DNA of 63,344 nt from Belliella filtrata (lineage in GTDB: Bacteria > Bacteroidota > Bacteroidia > Cytophagales > Cyclobacteriaceae). The notes below the pieces were generated by a model that made no database searches, was not told the DNA's origin, and saw only the letters and a list, made by a program, of their open reading frames with translations. Positions 18,093-26,987 of this stretch are shown piece after piece. Each line of letters opens with the position of its first letter. Position 1 is the stretch's first letter. A program made the translations under genes and the position numbers. The stretch lies in NCBI RefSeq assembly GCF_022549775.1, contig NZ_JAKZGP010000024.1, positions 1-63,344 of the forward strand, read 5' to 3'.

Positions 18093-19781
18093 TTAAAATT
18101 TCACCGTCAAGCCACCTACACCTTGAATACCCCTTACTGGATAATTCAAGAAGCGTTGATTGGATTGATTCAACAAGTTGTTACCTACTGCAAAAACGGA
18201 AAACCTATCGGTGATCTTGTAGTCTGCTTTGAGTTGAAGGTCTAATATTACAGGGAGTGTTTTTGTCTCGTCTAAGATTGCATTTGGCTCTAACACAACG
18301 ATCCCTCCCATCAAATGAGCATTTGCCTGAATCAATAGCTTTGACATTGGTTTAAAGGTATTTCCCAAGGTAATCTCCCATTCTGGTCTATGGAATGCCG
18401 CTTGCAGATCAGTCAAGTTATACTGATAATAGTTCACACCCCCGCTCAATTTATACCAATCTTGATATTCCCAATTTACTTTGGCGTGATAGTTCAACAT
18501 CCTTGTATCCGAATCATAAAGCAAATTGAATCGCAAAGTATCAGTGGTATTGGTATTGTAAAAGTGCATGTTGGCAAACTGTCCATAAGCTACTCCTATT
18601 TCATAATTGAATTCTCCATTGATCGAACCTTTCACTCCAGCTTTTGCTAAATAGTTTTGAATCGTATTCAACAAGGCGTCACTTGGTCCCAAGAATGGGT
18701 TTTCTGTAACAAAATCATAATATGTTTTCCGCTGAACATCTCCTTCGAAACCTGCATAAATGCCAAATTCATCACTTAACATGTAAGAAGCATCAATCGC
18801 AGGAAAAACATGGAAGTCTGATTTTTTATTATCAGTTACATCATTTTCAAATACGATATTTGCTCCAGCTCTCAATTGAAGTCCACTTTTTCTATATACT
18901 ACTGCTGGGCTTATTTTAAAATAATTCCTGTTAATATCTCTATAAGTGGTATCTGCAGGTGTTGTCAAGGAAAGGTTACCTAAAACTTCTGATTTTAAAT
19001 ATTCCGAAAACCAAAAATCAAATTTCCCATTTAAGCCAACTTCATTTTCAACTGCCGAAAAACTATCATTGAATAAGCGAATATTCAAATTTGCATCATA
19101 GTTTAAATCGGACATTTTCTCCAAGTTACTAATTCCAGCTTTGATCTTAAATGCATTTAAGACATTGTTCGAAGTCACATAATCTGAAAGTAGCACATTT
19201 TCAGGATTATAGCCATAGAAGTTAAATTCGTCTCTATGATAATCTACATTTCCATAAAGTGAAAAATAATCTTTAAATAAAGTACCATCTAAACCTACGT
19301 GAGTATGATTTTCCGCAGAATTTCTACCTCCTACTGGTCCTGTATAGAAACCTTCATGGCTTACTTTTGCTCCGATATTATAATCGCCGTCTTCCCATAA
19401 ATTATACCTCAATACCACCAAAGGCGATGAGTAGTTCCCATATCCTAGCTTTGCAAAACCTGGATAAAGTTCTTCCAAATTTCTCGGGAAATTCTTTGTG
19501 GCAGCTTCAGGCTTTATCTCCAATGGAGGAAGTGGCAAGAAAAACGGTTCTACTTTGTAATTGAAGTTTGCGTTACTTTTAGGCGTGGGTAATACAGGAA
19601 TACGTTCAAAACTTCTCGGCTGAACAGGCAGTGTCAAAACCCTGTCTTTCCTGATGATAAATTCCTGATCCTGTACTTCACCTTTTTGTTGAGCAAGTAC
19701 GTCTAATCCTATCATTGATAGCCCTATCAACATTAGATATTTGAAAACAAATGGTTTGTTCATTGTCATGTTAAGATTCAC
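18093..19781 (-). CDS. Outer-membrane beta-barrel protein (TonB-dependent receptor-like barrel without clear plug)
   Basis: The 562-residue protein has a signal peptide ending in LAQQ, a proline-rich N-terminal stretch and then alternating aromatic and polar strands ending in a C-terminal 'GIQGVGGLTVKF', typical of outer-membrane barrels. A plug domain and TonB box are not evident, and the length is short for a full TonB-dependent receptor. The gene lies 6 bp after the TPR gene and upstream of the SPOR-ExbB-ExbD-TonB genes, so it may be the outer-membrane partner of that motor. The ligand is unknown. Confidence 0.78.
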   Translation of the reverse strand: MNLNMTMNKPFVFKYLMLIGLSMIGLDVLAQQKGEVQDQEFIIRKDRVLTLPVQPRSFERIPVLPTPKSNANFNYKVEPFFLPLPPLEIKPEAATKNFPRNLEELYPGFAKLGYGNYSSPLVVLRYNLWEDGDYNIGAKVSHEGFYTGPVGGRNSAENHTHVGLDGTLFKDYFSLYGNVDYHRDEFNFYGYNPENVLLSDYVTSNNVLNAFKIKAGISNLEKMSDLNYDANLNIRLFNDSFSAVENEVGLNGKFDFWFSEYLKSEVLGNLSLTTPADTTYRDINRNYFKISPAVVYRKSGLQLRAGANIVFENDVTDNKKSDFHVFPAIDASYMLSDEFGIYAGFEGDVQRKTYYDFVTENPFLGPSDALLNTIQNYLAKAGVKGSINGEFNYEIGVAYGQFANMHFYNTNTTDTLRFNLLYDSDTRMLNYHAKVNWEYQDWYKLSGGVNYYQYNLTDLQAAFHRPEWEITLGNTFKPMSKLLIQANAHLMGGIVVLEPNAILDETKTLPVILDLQLKADYKITDRFSVFAVGNNLLNQSNQRFLNYPVRGIQGVGGLTVKF

Positions 19782-19787
19782 TATTGG

Positions 19788-22778
19788 CTATTTGATTTGA
19801 CTAAGTTTGTTTTGAGCAGTCTTTTTGATTTCCTCGTCAGCCGATTGCTCCACTACAGATTGCAGGGTAGCTTTGGCTTGAAAATCTTCTCCCATTTTAA
19901 GGAAATTGTCTGCTAGTAAGATAAAGCTTCTTCCATACCAGTAAGCATGTGCCGAAAAAGGTGCTGAGAAATCAAATATGGCATCATTAGATTGTTCATA
20001 GTTCCCTTTATTTGAATAGCTCTCTGCTAACAAATAAAGTCCTTCTGCGCCATGCACTGTTTTATAATCATTGACAAGGTCTCTTAGCACATCTTCGGCA
20101 GCTGATTGATTCCCTTTCTTGAAATGTGCTTTGGCTTTGAGCAATAGGGCTTGGGGAGTGGCATCAGCCATTACATTACCTAAACCGATCACTCGATCCG
20201 CATAAACTATCACCGAGTCAAAAGCATTGGTATTGTAATGTGCATCCATCAAGCCTTGAAATGCTTCATATTCTTCCAGTTTATTTCGAGCATGCTTACC
20301 TGCCTCTCTTAAGTAGGGAATTGCTTTTGCATAGTTTCTATTTTCCATTTCTATAGAACCTATTCTTTGCACTGCCCTCATTCTTTGAGGTGAATCTTTC
20401 ATACCATCGATTTGGTAGAAAATTTTGAGAGCTTCTTCCTTGTTTCCAGCTTTATGGTAGGATTCAGCCATGAAGTTTAGTGCCTCTGCCTTGTTTCCAG
20501 CTTGAGGATAATTTCTCAGATAGTCTTGAAATGCCTTTACTGCCTGCTGATTCGAATTTGAGAAATAAAGGCTTTTTGCAGCTTCGAACTCTAGATTTTG
20601 CAAACTCTTATTGTCCGGATTAGACTTTCGATACGAAGATAAATATTGAGAAAATTCTCCTGATCTATTTTGAAGTGCGAGCGCTTCTTGCAATCCAGTC
20701 AGTGCTGATTCTGAATTGGAAGCATTCGGGTGATTTTCTAGTATTTTCTTGTAATCTTGGATTGTCTCATCATAGCGCTGCAATGAGTAGCTAGCGATAG
20801 CTCTTCCTTCAAGCGCAAAAGGAATAAATTGACTGTTTGGCCTGGTATCAATCAATCTTGTAAATCCACTAATCGCATCCGAATAGCGGGTCATCTCCAT
20901 ATTGATTTCAGCTTTCTTAAAGATTGCATCTTCCAGGTACAAGCTTGTTGAGTAGTTGTCAATTACTTGGTTCAGGTGATTGATAGCTTCATTATTGTTA
21001 TTCTGGAAATTTTGAATAACACCAGACCTAAAATGTGCATAATCTGCATACTTATTACCTTCATTGACTGCTTTGCGAAAGGTATTCAATGCTTCCGGAA
21101 ACTTCTTTTGAACATAATAAATGTCACCAAGCCTCACAAGCGCATCATCATAATTCTCCTTGTCCTCAGCTCTTTGGAGCTTGTCAACATATTGCTTGAA
21201 CTGTGGCTCTGCTTTGTTGTATTGCTGTGTATTGAAAAACGCATAGCCAAGTCCATAGTGTGACTTGATCAAATAAGGATCATTTGCTCTAGGTCTTTGG
21301 TTTTGAATTTTTTCGTAAGTTCTGATCGCTTCAGTAGTATTTTCTCTTGCTGCATAGTTCTCTGCTTTCCAAAAATAGGCTTGATTCACAAGATCCTTGT
21401 CAATAGGAGTATTGATCGCTTTATCAAAGTATGCTGTCGCGAGATCATTTTTATTGTCTCTGTAATAAACTATTCCTTGATAGAATGCAACTTTTTGATA
21501 AGCTGCATTGATTCTACTAGATTTGTTAGGCATTCTTTCGATTTGCTCTATCGCACGCAGGTAGTTATTGGTATTGATCAAAGCATCTGCAAGTAAATCC
21601 TCTGCTTCTTTGGCATAAGCACCTCTAGGGTAAGTGTCCAAGTATGTATCAAGTCCTGTTACTGCATCTTGAAAGCTACCTCTTTCCAAATTAACCTTGG
21701 CATAGTTGATTAGGGCTTCTTCTTTGATTCTAGGATCTGCGTCACTCTTATATGCAGCTTGAAAACTCGTAGAGGCAAACTGTGGATTGTTCAATTTCAA
21801 GTATGAATGTCCAAGGTAATAACTTGATACCTGACCAATTTTATCGTTTTCAACTGCTGATACTTTGAAATAATCTGTAGCCCTTTGATAATTTTGGATT
21901 TCATATTGAGCTACTCCAGCTCTATAGATCTGAGGTCTTTCTAAAGTTCCGCGTTGTGCATTGATAAAAGCATCATAATTTGCCGAAGCTTTATCGAATT
22001 GCCTTTTTTCGAAATATGCTTCTGCGAGATAAAGGTTGATCTCTTCTTTCCTGTCCAATGTTCTATTGGCAGCAATTATCGGTTCGGCATAAGCTATGAG
22101 TTCATCATAAAAACCTTGCCTGTAGTAGATCCCTGACATCATGTAGGGTACCTTTCCTGCATAAAAATTAGACTTTTCGGCCTCTTTAAAATCAGCTATA
22201 GCCTTATCATATTGTTTTGCCTCCATTTGGATATAGCCAGCATAATAATATGCATCAGGAGTATATGCAGTCCGCTCACGCTTTACAAGGTTGAAGCTAT
22301 TCAAAGCATTAGTCTGGTCTCCTAGCTGAAATTGGGCATAGCCTAGCTTGAACAGAACCTCTGATCGCTGCTCTGGCCAAATCTTATCTGTATCTACTTT
22401 TTGATAAGCAGGTATGGCTTCTCTATAATTTCTTTTTTCAAAAAAGTAATTTCCAAGCAGGTGTGCTGCCTCGTTGACTTTGGGATGATCAGGATATCTT
22501 CTGATAAAGGCATATACCAAATCAGAAGATGCGGGATTATCAATTTTCAATGCCGAAATAGCATGATAAAAATCCACATAAACTTCCTCTCCAAAGGGAA
22601 ACTTTTGATCTCTCAAAGATTCAAACTCAAATTTTGATGCACTAAAAAGCTGCTTATCATACAGTTCAAAGTGATCATCAATCGTTTTTTGTACACTGTT
22701 TTGGTACAAACCTGACTGCGCATAGGCAGATTGACCTATAGTCAATACACCCAGAATTGCGAGCGTTTTTTTTATCAT
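19788..22778 (-). CDS. Large periplasmic tetratricopeptide-repeat protein
   Basis: The 996-residue protein has a signal peptide (MIKKTLAILGVLTIGQSAYA) and then TPR-type helical repeats across almost the whole length, with recurring patterns such as 'A-x-x-x-Y-x-x-A-I-x-x-Y' and 'P-x-x-x-x-A-x-Y-x-L-G'. No enzymatic motif is seen. TPR arrays act as protein-binding scaffolds. It is encoded between holA and the outer-membrane barrel gene with gaps of 13 and 6 bp, so it is probably co-expressed with the energy-coupling proteins downstream. By analogy with CpoB of Tol-Pal it may link envelope energy to peptidoglycan or outer-membrane work, but this is inference. Confidence 0.85.
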   Translation of the reverse strand: MIKKTLAILGVLTIGQSAYAQSGLYQNSVQKTIDDHFELYDKQLFSASKFEFESLRDQKFPFGEEVYVDFYHAISALKIDNPASSDLVYAFIRRYPDHPKVNEAAHLLGNYFFEKRNYREAIPAYQKVDTDKIWPEQRSEVLFKLGYAQFQLGDQTNALNSFNLVKRERTAYTPDAYYYAGYIQMEAKQYDKAIADFKEAEKSNFYAGKVPYMMSGIYYRQGFYDELIAYAEPIIAANRTLDRKEEINLYLAEAYFEKRQFDKASANYDAFINAQRGTLERPQIYRAGVAQYEIQNYQRATDYFKVSAVENDKIGQVSSYYLGHSYLKLNNPQFASTSFQAAYKSDADPRIKEEALINYAKVNLERGSFQDAVTGLDTYLDTYPRGAYAKEAEDLLADALINTNNYLRAIEQIERMPNKSSRINAAYQKVAFYQGIVYYRDNKNDLATAYFDKAINTPIDKDLVNQAYFWKAENYAARENTTEAIRTYEKIQNQRPRANDPYLIKSHYGLGYAFFNTQQYNKAEPQFKQYVDKLQRAEDKENYDDALVRLGDIYYVQKKFPEALNTFRKAVNEGNKYADYAHFRSGVIQNFQNNNNEAINHLNQVIDNYSTSLYLEDAIFKKAEINMEMTRYSDAISGFTRLIDTRPNSQFIPFALEGRAIASYSLQRYDETIQDYKKILENHPNASNSESALTGLQEALALQNRSGEFSQYLSSYRKSNPDNKSLQNLEFEAAKSLYFSNSNQQAVKAFQDYLRNYPQAGNKAEALNFMAESYHKAGNKEEALKIFYQIDGMKDSPQRMRAVQRIGSIEMENRNYAKAIPYLREAGKHARNKLEEYEAFQGLMDAHYNTNAFDSVIVYADRVIGLGNVMADATPQALLLKAKAHFKKGNQSAAEDVLRDLVNDYKTVHGAEGLYLLAESYSNKGNYEQSNDAIFDFSAPFSAHAYWYGRSFILLADNFLKMGEDFQAKATLQSVVEQSADEEIKKTAQNKLSQIK

Positions 22779-22791
22779 GTGATATGCTGGG

Positions 22792-23814
22792 TTAATGCAT
22801 GATTTTGAAAATCAATTCTTTGAGAATTTGGGATTCATCCATCCCATTGGCATTTACACCTTTAGAACGTAAATCTGCCTCTCTAAGGTATGTAAAAGAC
22901 TCAATAACCTTGCCCAAATTGTAATTTCTGGCAGCGATACGATATTCTTTCACAAAGAAGGGGTTCACCCCTAAACTTCTCGCCAAATCTTGATCTGATG
23001 CCTTAGACATTTCATGTGCAAGAGCGATCTTTTGAAAATAGTTGAACATCAAGGCAATCATTGGAATCAATGGGTGTCCTTTTGGGTTCTGCCCAAAATA
23101 ATGAATAATTTTATTTGCTTTGATTACATCTTTCACTCCAATGGCTTTGGTAAGCTCAAAATTGTTGTAATCCTTATTGATACCGATGTATTGCTGTATG
23201 TGACTGGCGTCAACTTGTGTGGAAGAGGTAAAATTGATCAGCATTTTACCAATTTCATTGGTGAGCACTTCCAAGTTGTTTCCAATACTTTCTGCTATAA
23301 TAGAAGCATTGCGATCGTCAATTTGGTGACCTTTTGATTGAATATAATCTTTGACCCATGCAGCCATTTTGTAATCAGGTACTTTGTCTGATTTGACCAG
23401 GATGGCTTTCTTATCAAGCTCCTTGGCTAGAGCCTTTCGCCCATCTAACACTTTGTACTTGTGAGCAAAAACCAAAATGGTACTTGGTAATGGGTTCTTG
23501 AGGTAATTGATTAATAGACTATCTACCTCCTCTTTTCCAAGACCAACTATATTCTGTGCCTCTTTCACGATCACTACTTGACGATCTGCCATCATTGGGA
23601 ACCTCCTGGCATTACTCATAATCGCTGGCATTGGAGCATCTTTCCCATACATCACTGTTTGATTGAAGCCTTTTTCATGCTCAGGAATGGCATTTTTTTC
23701 AATGTAGTCACTGATAACATCTATAAAATATGGCTCCTCTCCATGTAAAAAATATACTGGAGCATATTTTCCAGCATGGAGATCTTTGATGATGTCTTCT
23801 GGTTTACTTGGCAT
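22792..23814 (-). CDS. holA: DNA polymerase III subunit delta
   Basis: The 340-residue protein is the clamp-loader delta subunit that opens the sliding clamp. The N-terminal PVYFLHGEEPYFID segment, the lack of a Walker A Lys and the C-terminal helical collar domain (with GKVIESFTYLREADLRSKG) are typical. The length is normal. It is the first gene of the nine-gene minus-strand run; 279 bp separate it from the divergent TPR gene at 24094. Confidence 0.92.
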   Translation of the reverse strand: MPSKPEDIIKDLHAGKYAPVYFLHGEEPYFIDVISDYIEKNAIPEHEKGFNQTVMYGKDAPMPAIMSNARRFPMMADRQVVIVKEAQNIVGLGKEEVDSLLINYLKNPLPSTILVFAHKYKVLDGRKALAKELDKKAILVKSDKVPDYKMAAWVKDYIQSKGHQIDDRNASIIAESIGNNLEVLTNEIGKMLINFTSSTQVDASHIQQYIGINKDYNNFELTKAIGVKDVIKANKIIHYFGQNPKGHPLIPMIALMFNYFQKIALAHEMSKASDQDLARSLGVNPFFVKEYRIAARNYNLGKVIESFTYLREADLRSKGVNANGMDESQILKELIFKIMH

Positions 23815-24057
23815 GTCTAAGTTTTTCGAATCAAAGATATAAAGAATATGAATATCCTCAAGGATAGATAAGTTTGATTGTGGATTGAATGATTGTTGAA
23901 TATAGGTTCATGTCCAATTTTTCAATTCTCTAAAATAGGCTTGTCTCACTACCACCAATGAAACGTAATAAATATTAGTCTTAAAAATTGGTAATCATTT
24001 GTCAATTTTAAGCGGAATATTAAACTATTCTAGATTTCTTCTAAACTTTATCAGTCT

Positions 24058-24065
24058 TACCTTTG
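24058..24065 (+). promoter_or_regulatory. Putative -7 promoter box of the TPR gene
   Basis: TACCTTTG matches the Bacteroidota -7 consensus TAnnTTTG exactly and lies 28 bp before the ATG at 24094. No clear TTG is present at the usual -33 distance. Confidence 0.45.
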
Positions 24066-24093
24066 TATGTATAATATCACAAAAAGATAGATA

Positions 24094-24801
24094 ATGGCAA
24101 GTTTTGAGCAAAGTGTAGCATATTTCAAGTCAGGAAAATTTGATGAGGCATTGGACAACATCAATGAATGTCTTAAAGAGGATAGCGACAATAAAGAGTT
24201 TTTATTTTTCAGAGCTAGAATATATTCACGATTAGGTAAGTTTGATTTATCATTAAATGATTTTGATCGATTGACAGGTTTCGAGCCATTTAACCCTACC
24301 TATATCAGTGATAAAGCCGTGGTACTTCATCTTTTAGGAAGAAATGAAGAAGCCGCATCTGAATTTGACAGCGCGTTAAATCTTGAACCAAATAACCCTT
24401 ACCGATATAGTAGTCGGGCATACTTCAAAGACCGAATCGGAGATTTGCAAGGGGCCATAGACGATTATACCAAGGCCATTGAAATGGATCCAGAAGATGC
24501 CGTAGCATACAACAACCGAGGACTCGTAGAAGAAAAACTTGGCTATAAGGAACTTGCACAGCGTAGCTTTCAGCAAGCCGACGATTTGGTAGGATACAAA
24601 CCAAAATCTGAAAACACAGCATCTTCAGATGAGCATATCAACAAACAGAAAGCTAAGGAATTCACTATGCCAAAACAAGAAAATCCCCCCAACTCATTGA
24701 ATGTAAAGGGATATTTTGACGTTGTAAAGAAGCTTTTTACAGACAAGTCTACACGCGATGATTTCTTCTCATTTATTGCTTCTGGATTCAAAAACAAATA
24801 A
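24094..24801 (+). CDS. Cytoplasmic tetratricopeptide-repeat protein
   Basis: The 235-residue protein has about four TPRs in residues 1-150 (for example 'AVAYNNRGLVEEKLGYKELA') and a polar C-terminal tail ending in a short hydrophobic/aromatic segment (DDFFSFIASGFKNK). It has no signal peptide. A scaffold role is likely; partners are unknown. It stands alone, convergent with the universal stress protein gene with only 4 bp between stop codons. An imperfect hairpin at 24807-24834 overlaps the neighbouring stop and may end both transcripts. Confidence 0.82.
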   Translation: MASFEQSVAYFKSGKFDEALDNINECLKEDSDNKEFLFFRARIYSRLGKFDLSLNDFDRLTGFEPFNPTYISDKAVVLHLLGRNEEAASEFDSALNLEPNNPYRYSSRAYFKDRIGDLQGAIDDYTKAIEMDPEDAVAYNNRGLVEEKLGYKELAQRSFQQADDLVGYKPKSENTASSDEHINKQKAKEFTMPKQENPPNSLNVKGYFDVVKKLFTDKSTRDDFFSFIASGFKNK

Positions 24802-24805
24802 AGGG

Positions 24806-25648
24806 TTAGCCATTCTTGATCACAAAGAGTGGCTTATTTATAAAATAAGACATTTTCCTGGACAGGTTTTGAGCAAATATTTGATCAAACCATGATTTCT
24901 TTTTGCTCATAGTAACCAGAAGATCTCCTTTGGCTGTTACAAGATAGTTTTCCAAGCCTAAGCCTACGCCATCTCTATAAGCTTTGAAGATGTAATTTAC
25001 TTTATCGTATTTTATAAATGGTTTGATTTCTTCCACCATGGTTAGGTGTAAGTGCTTTTCTATGGACTTGGTATTCGTACTTACGTGTAAAATATCTACT
25101 TCTGAATCAAAAAAACTTGCTAGCCTGGTTACTTTTTGAATGGCCAGCTTATCCTCTTCTATGTAGTTGGTAGCATATACGATTTTCCTTGGATGTTTGA
25201 AATAAACCCTTCTAGGAATAAGTAAAAGATCAATCCCAGTCAAATCCATTAACCTAGATGCCCTTGTTCCAATGAAGTTATTCTTGAAATCATTCACACC
25301 TTCAGTTCCCATGATGATCATGTCGGCATTTTGATCAATCGCATAATCATTGATAGCTTCCACTATTTTACCTTCTCTGATTGCAGTTGTACAAGAATTT
25401 AAGCCCTTCTCTATACTTTCTGACTTTACCGCAGCAAGAAGGCTATTAAGTTTCTTTTGAATAAAACCTAATTGATCAGTCTGTTGGCTTTCTTTGACCA
25501 TTAATTTCCAGTAATCTTCCACATTTGGAATATGTAAAAGAATCAAATCAGCATGGTATTTTTCGCCCAGTTTAGCAGCATATTCAATGGCATTCAATGA
25601 ACATTCAGAAAAATCAGTTGGACAAATAATCTTAAAATTAGTTTCCAT
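24806..25648 (-). CDS. Universal stress protein with tandem UspA domains
   Basis: The 280-residue protein has two UspA-type domains. Domain 1 starts 'FKIICPTDFSECSLNAIEYA' and includes the nucleotide-loop-like sequence 'MGTEGVNDFKNNFIGTRASR'. Domain 2 starts at about residue 152 (RKIVYATNYIEEDK) and lacks a clear G-2x-G-9x-G ATP loop. It is cytoplasmic and probably stress-related. It is encoded 11 bp downstream of the 2-hydroxyacid dehydrogenase gene, so the two are likely co-transcribed. Confidence 0.88.
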   Translation of the reverse strand: METNFKIICPTDFSECSLNAIEYAAKLGEKYHADLILLHIPNVEDYWKLMVKESQQTDQLGFIQKKLNSLLAAVKSESIEKGLNSCTTAIREGKIVEAINDYAIDQNADMIIMGTEGVNDFKNNFIGTRASRLMDLTGIDLLLIPRRVYFKHPRKIVYATNYIEEDKLAIQKVTRLASFFDSEVDILHVSTNTKSIEKHLHLTMVEEIKPFIKYDKVNYIFKAYRDGVGLGLENYLVTAKGDLLVTMSKKKSWFDQIFAQNLSRKMSYFINKPLFVIKNG

Positions 25649-25659
25649 TTTTATTGGGA

Positions 25660-26580
25660 TTAGTACCCTCTTTTTCTATCAATTTGATTGATTAGAGGTT
25701 GTTGGTTTAGTATGTTGTGGTAGTTTTTTACGATTTGTGGTACTGCGGCTTTGGGATTTGTCACACTAGCGATATGTGGCGTCACCTGAATCTTTTCATG
25801 TGACCAAAATGGATGATCTTCAGGCAATGGTTCTTCCGAAAACACATCCAAAAGTGCTCCTGATAAAAGCCCTTTGTCCAATGCCTCTACAAGGTCTTTT
25901 TCTTCAAGATGTTTTCCTCGAGCCACATTTATCAGATAGGTACCTGCCTTGCATTTTTGAAAAAACGCTTTATTCAAAAATTTGGTAGTATGAGAAGTCA
26001 ATGGTAGAAGACAAACTATGAGGTTACATTGATTCAAAAAGTCCTGTAATTGATCCCCATAATAATAAGAATAGGAAAGCCCATTTTTTGGTGAGTTTCC
26101 ATATCCCGACACTTCTAATCCTAGTGCTTGTAATTTATTGATCAAATCTCCACCGAGCTCCCCTACTCCCAAAACACCTACATGTACAGGTATCTCGGGC
26201 TTTGACATATCCCATTTCCGCTCTAGCTGTTGCATTTGATACCTCGTCCACTGGCGATGATAATTGAGCACCCCCATGATTACAAAATTACTCATTGAGA
26301 ATGTTAATTTCGGATCTACAATTCTGGTAATTGGCAAGTTTTCGGGGATTGTTTCATCCGCTAGAATATGATCTACTCCAGCACCCATAGAACAGACAAG
26401 CTTTAAGTTAGGGAATTTGGTCAAGTAACCCTTTGGATGATTCCAAAGCAAGACCACGGTTACATCTTCAAATCTCTCAATATCAGGATACACTTGAATA
26501 TCTATTTGATTATCAATGCCTATTATCTCTTTTTCCCAGATTTCGGTGCTCCTACTAGGAGAAATTATTGCAATCCCCAT
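25660..26580 (-). CDS. D-isomer specific 2-hydroxyacid dehydrogenase (glyoxylate/hydroxypyruvate reductase A-like)
   Basis: The 306-residue NAD(P)-dependent enzyme resembles GhrA. The dinucleotide motif GVLGVGELGG is present, together with the catalytic Arg in NVARGKHLEEKDLV, a Glu in FSEEPLPEDHPFW and His in TPHIAS. It would reduce glyoxylate or hydroxypyruvate or oxidise the matching 2-hydroxyacid. It heads a two-gene operon with the universal stress protein gene. The 407-bp upstream gap carries two direct TGTCACAT repeats. Confidence 0.88.
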   Translation of the reverse strand: MGIAIISPSRSTEIWEKEIIGIDNQIDIQVYPDIERFEDVTVVLLWNHPKGYLTKFPNLKLVCSMGAGVDHILADETIPENLPITRIVDPKLTFSMSNFVIMGVLNYHRQWTRYQMQQLERKWDMSKPEIPVHVGVLGVGELGGDLINKLQALGLEVSGYGNSPKNGLSYSYYYGDQLQDFLNQCNLIVCLLPLTSHTTKFLNKAFFQKCKAGTYLINVARGKHLEEKDLVEALDKGLLSGALLDVFSEEPLPEDHPFWSHEKIQVTPHIASVTNPKAAVPQIVKNYHNILNQQPLINQIDRKRGY

Positions 26581-26987
26581 TAAAACTTATATTTTAATTT
26601 TCAATAATTTATTTGAATAGAATAGTGTAATCTTTTATACATCAGCTCAAAATTTGTGTCACATTATTGTCACATCGCTGATCAAATTTGATAAACCACA
26701 AGTTTATCGAAAGTCAAAAACTAGGCATCATTTTTTGAATCAGCAACTTACAAGATTTTGTAAGTATAGACAATTAACAAAATTTGAATTTTAGTAATAA
26801 AATCAGATTATACTTGAAATATATTTTTGTAATTCGAGTTTAATCAAAGCAATCTATAAGACGAAAATTCCATCAAAATACATAAATTGCTTTGTCAAAT
26901 ATACGAGAAATATCTCTCACTATACAGGATGAAGAGGTAAAGTTAGGGTATTAAATATAATTAACTAAACAAATCAACAATAAAACC
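26581..26987. other. Divergent intergenic region, AT-rich, 407 bp
   Basis: No ORF with coding character is seen. Visible elements are a direct repeat TGTCACAT at 26657-26664 and 26668-26675 (11-bp period), an inverted repeat ACTTACAA/TTGTAAGT at 26746-26753 and 26758-26765, and a -7-like TATTTTTG at 26822-26829 facing the DUF2911-TPR gene. Both flanking genes are transcribed outward, so promoters for both must lie here. Confidence 0.5.
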
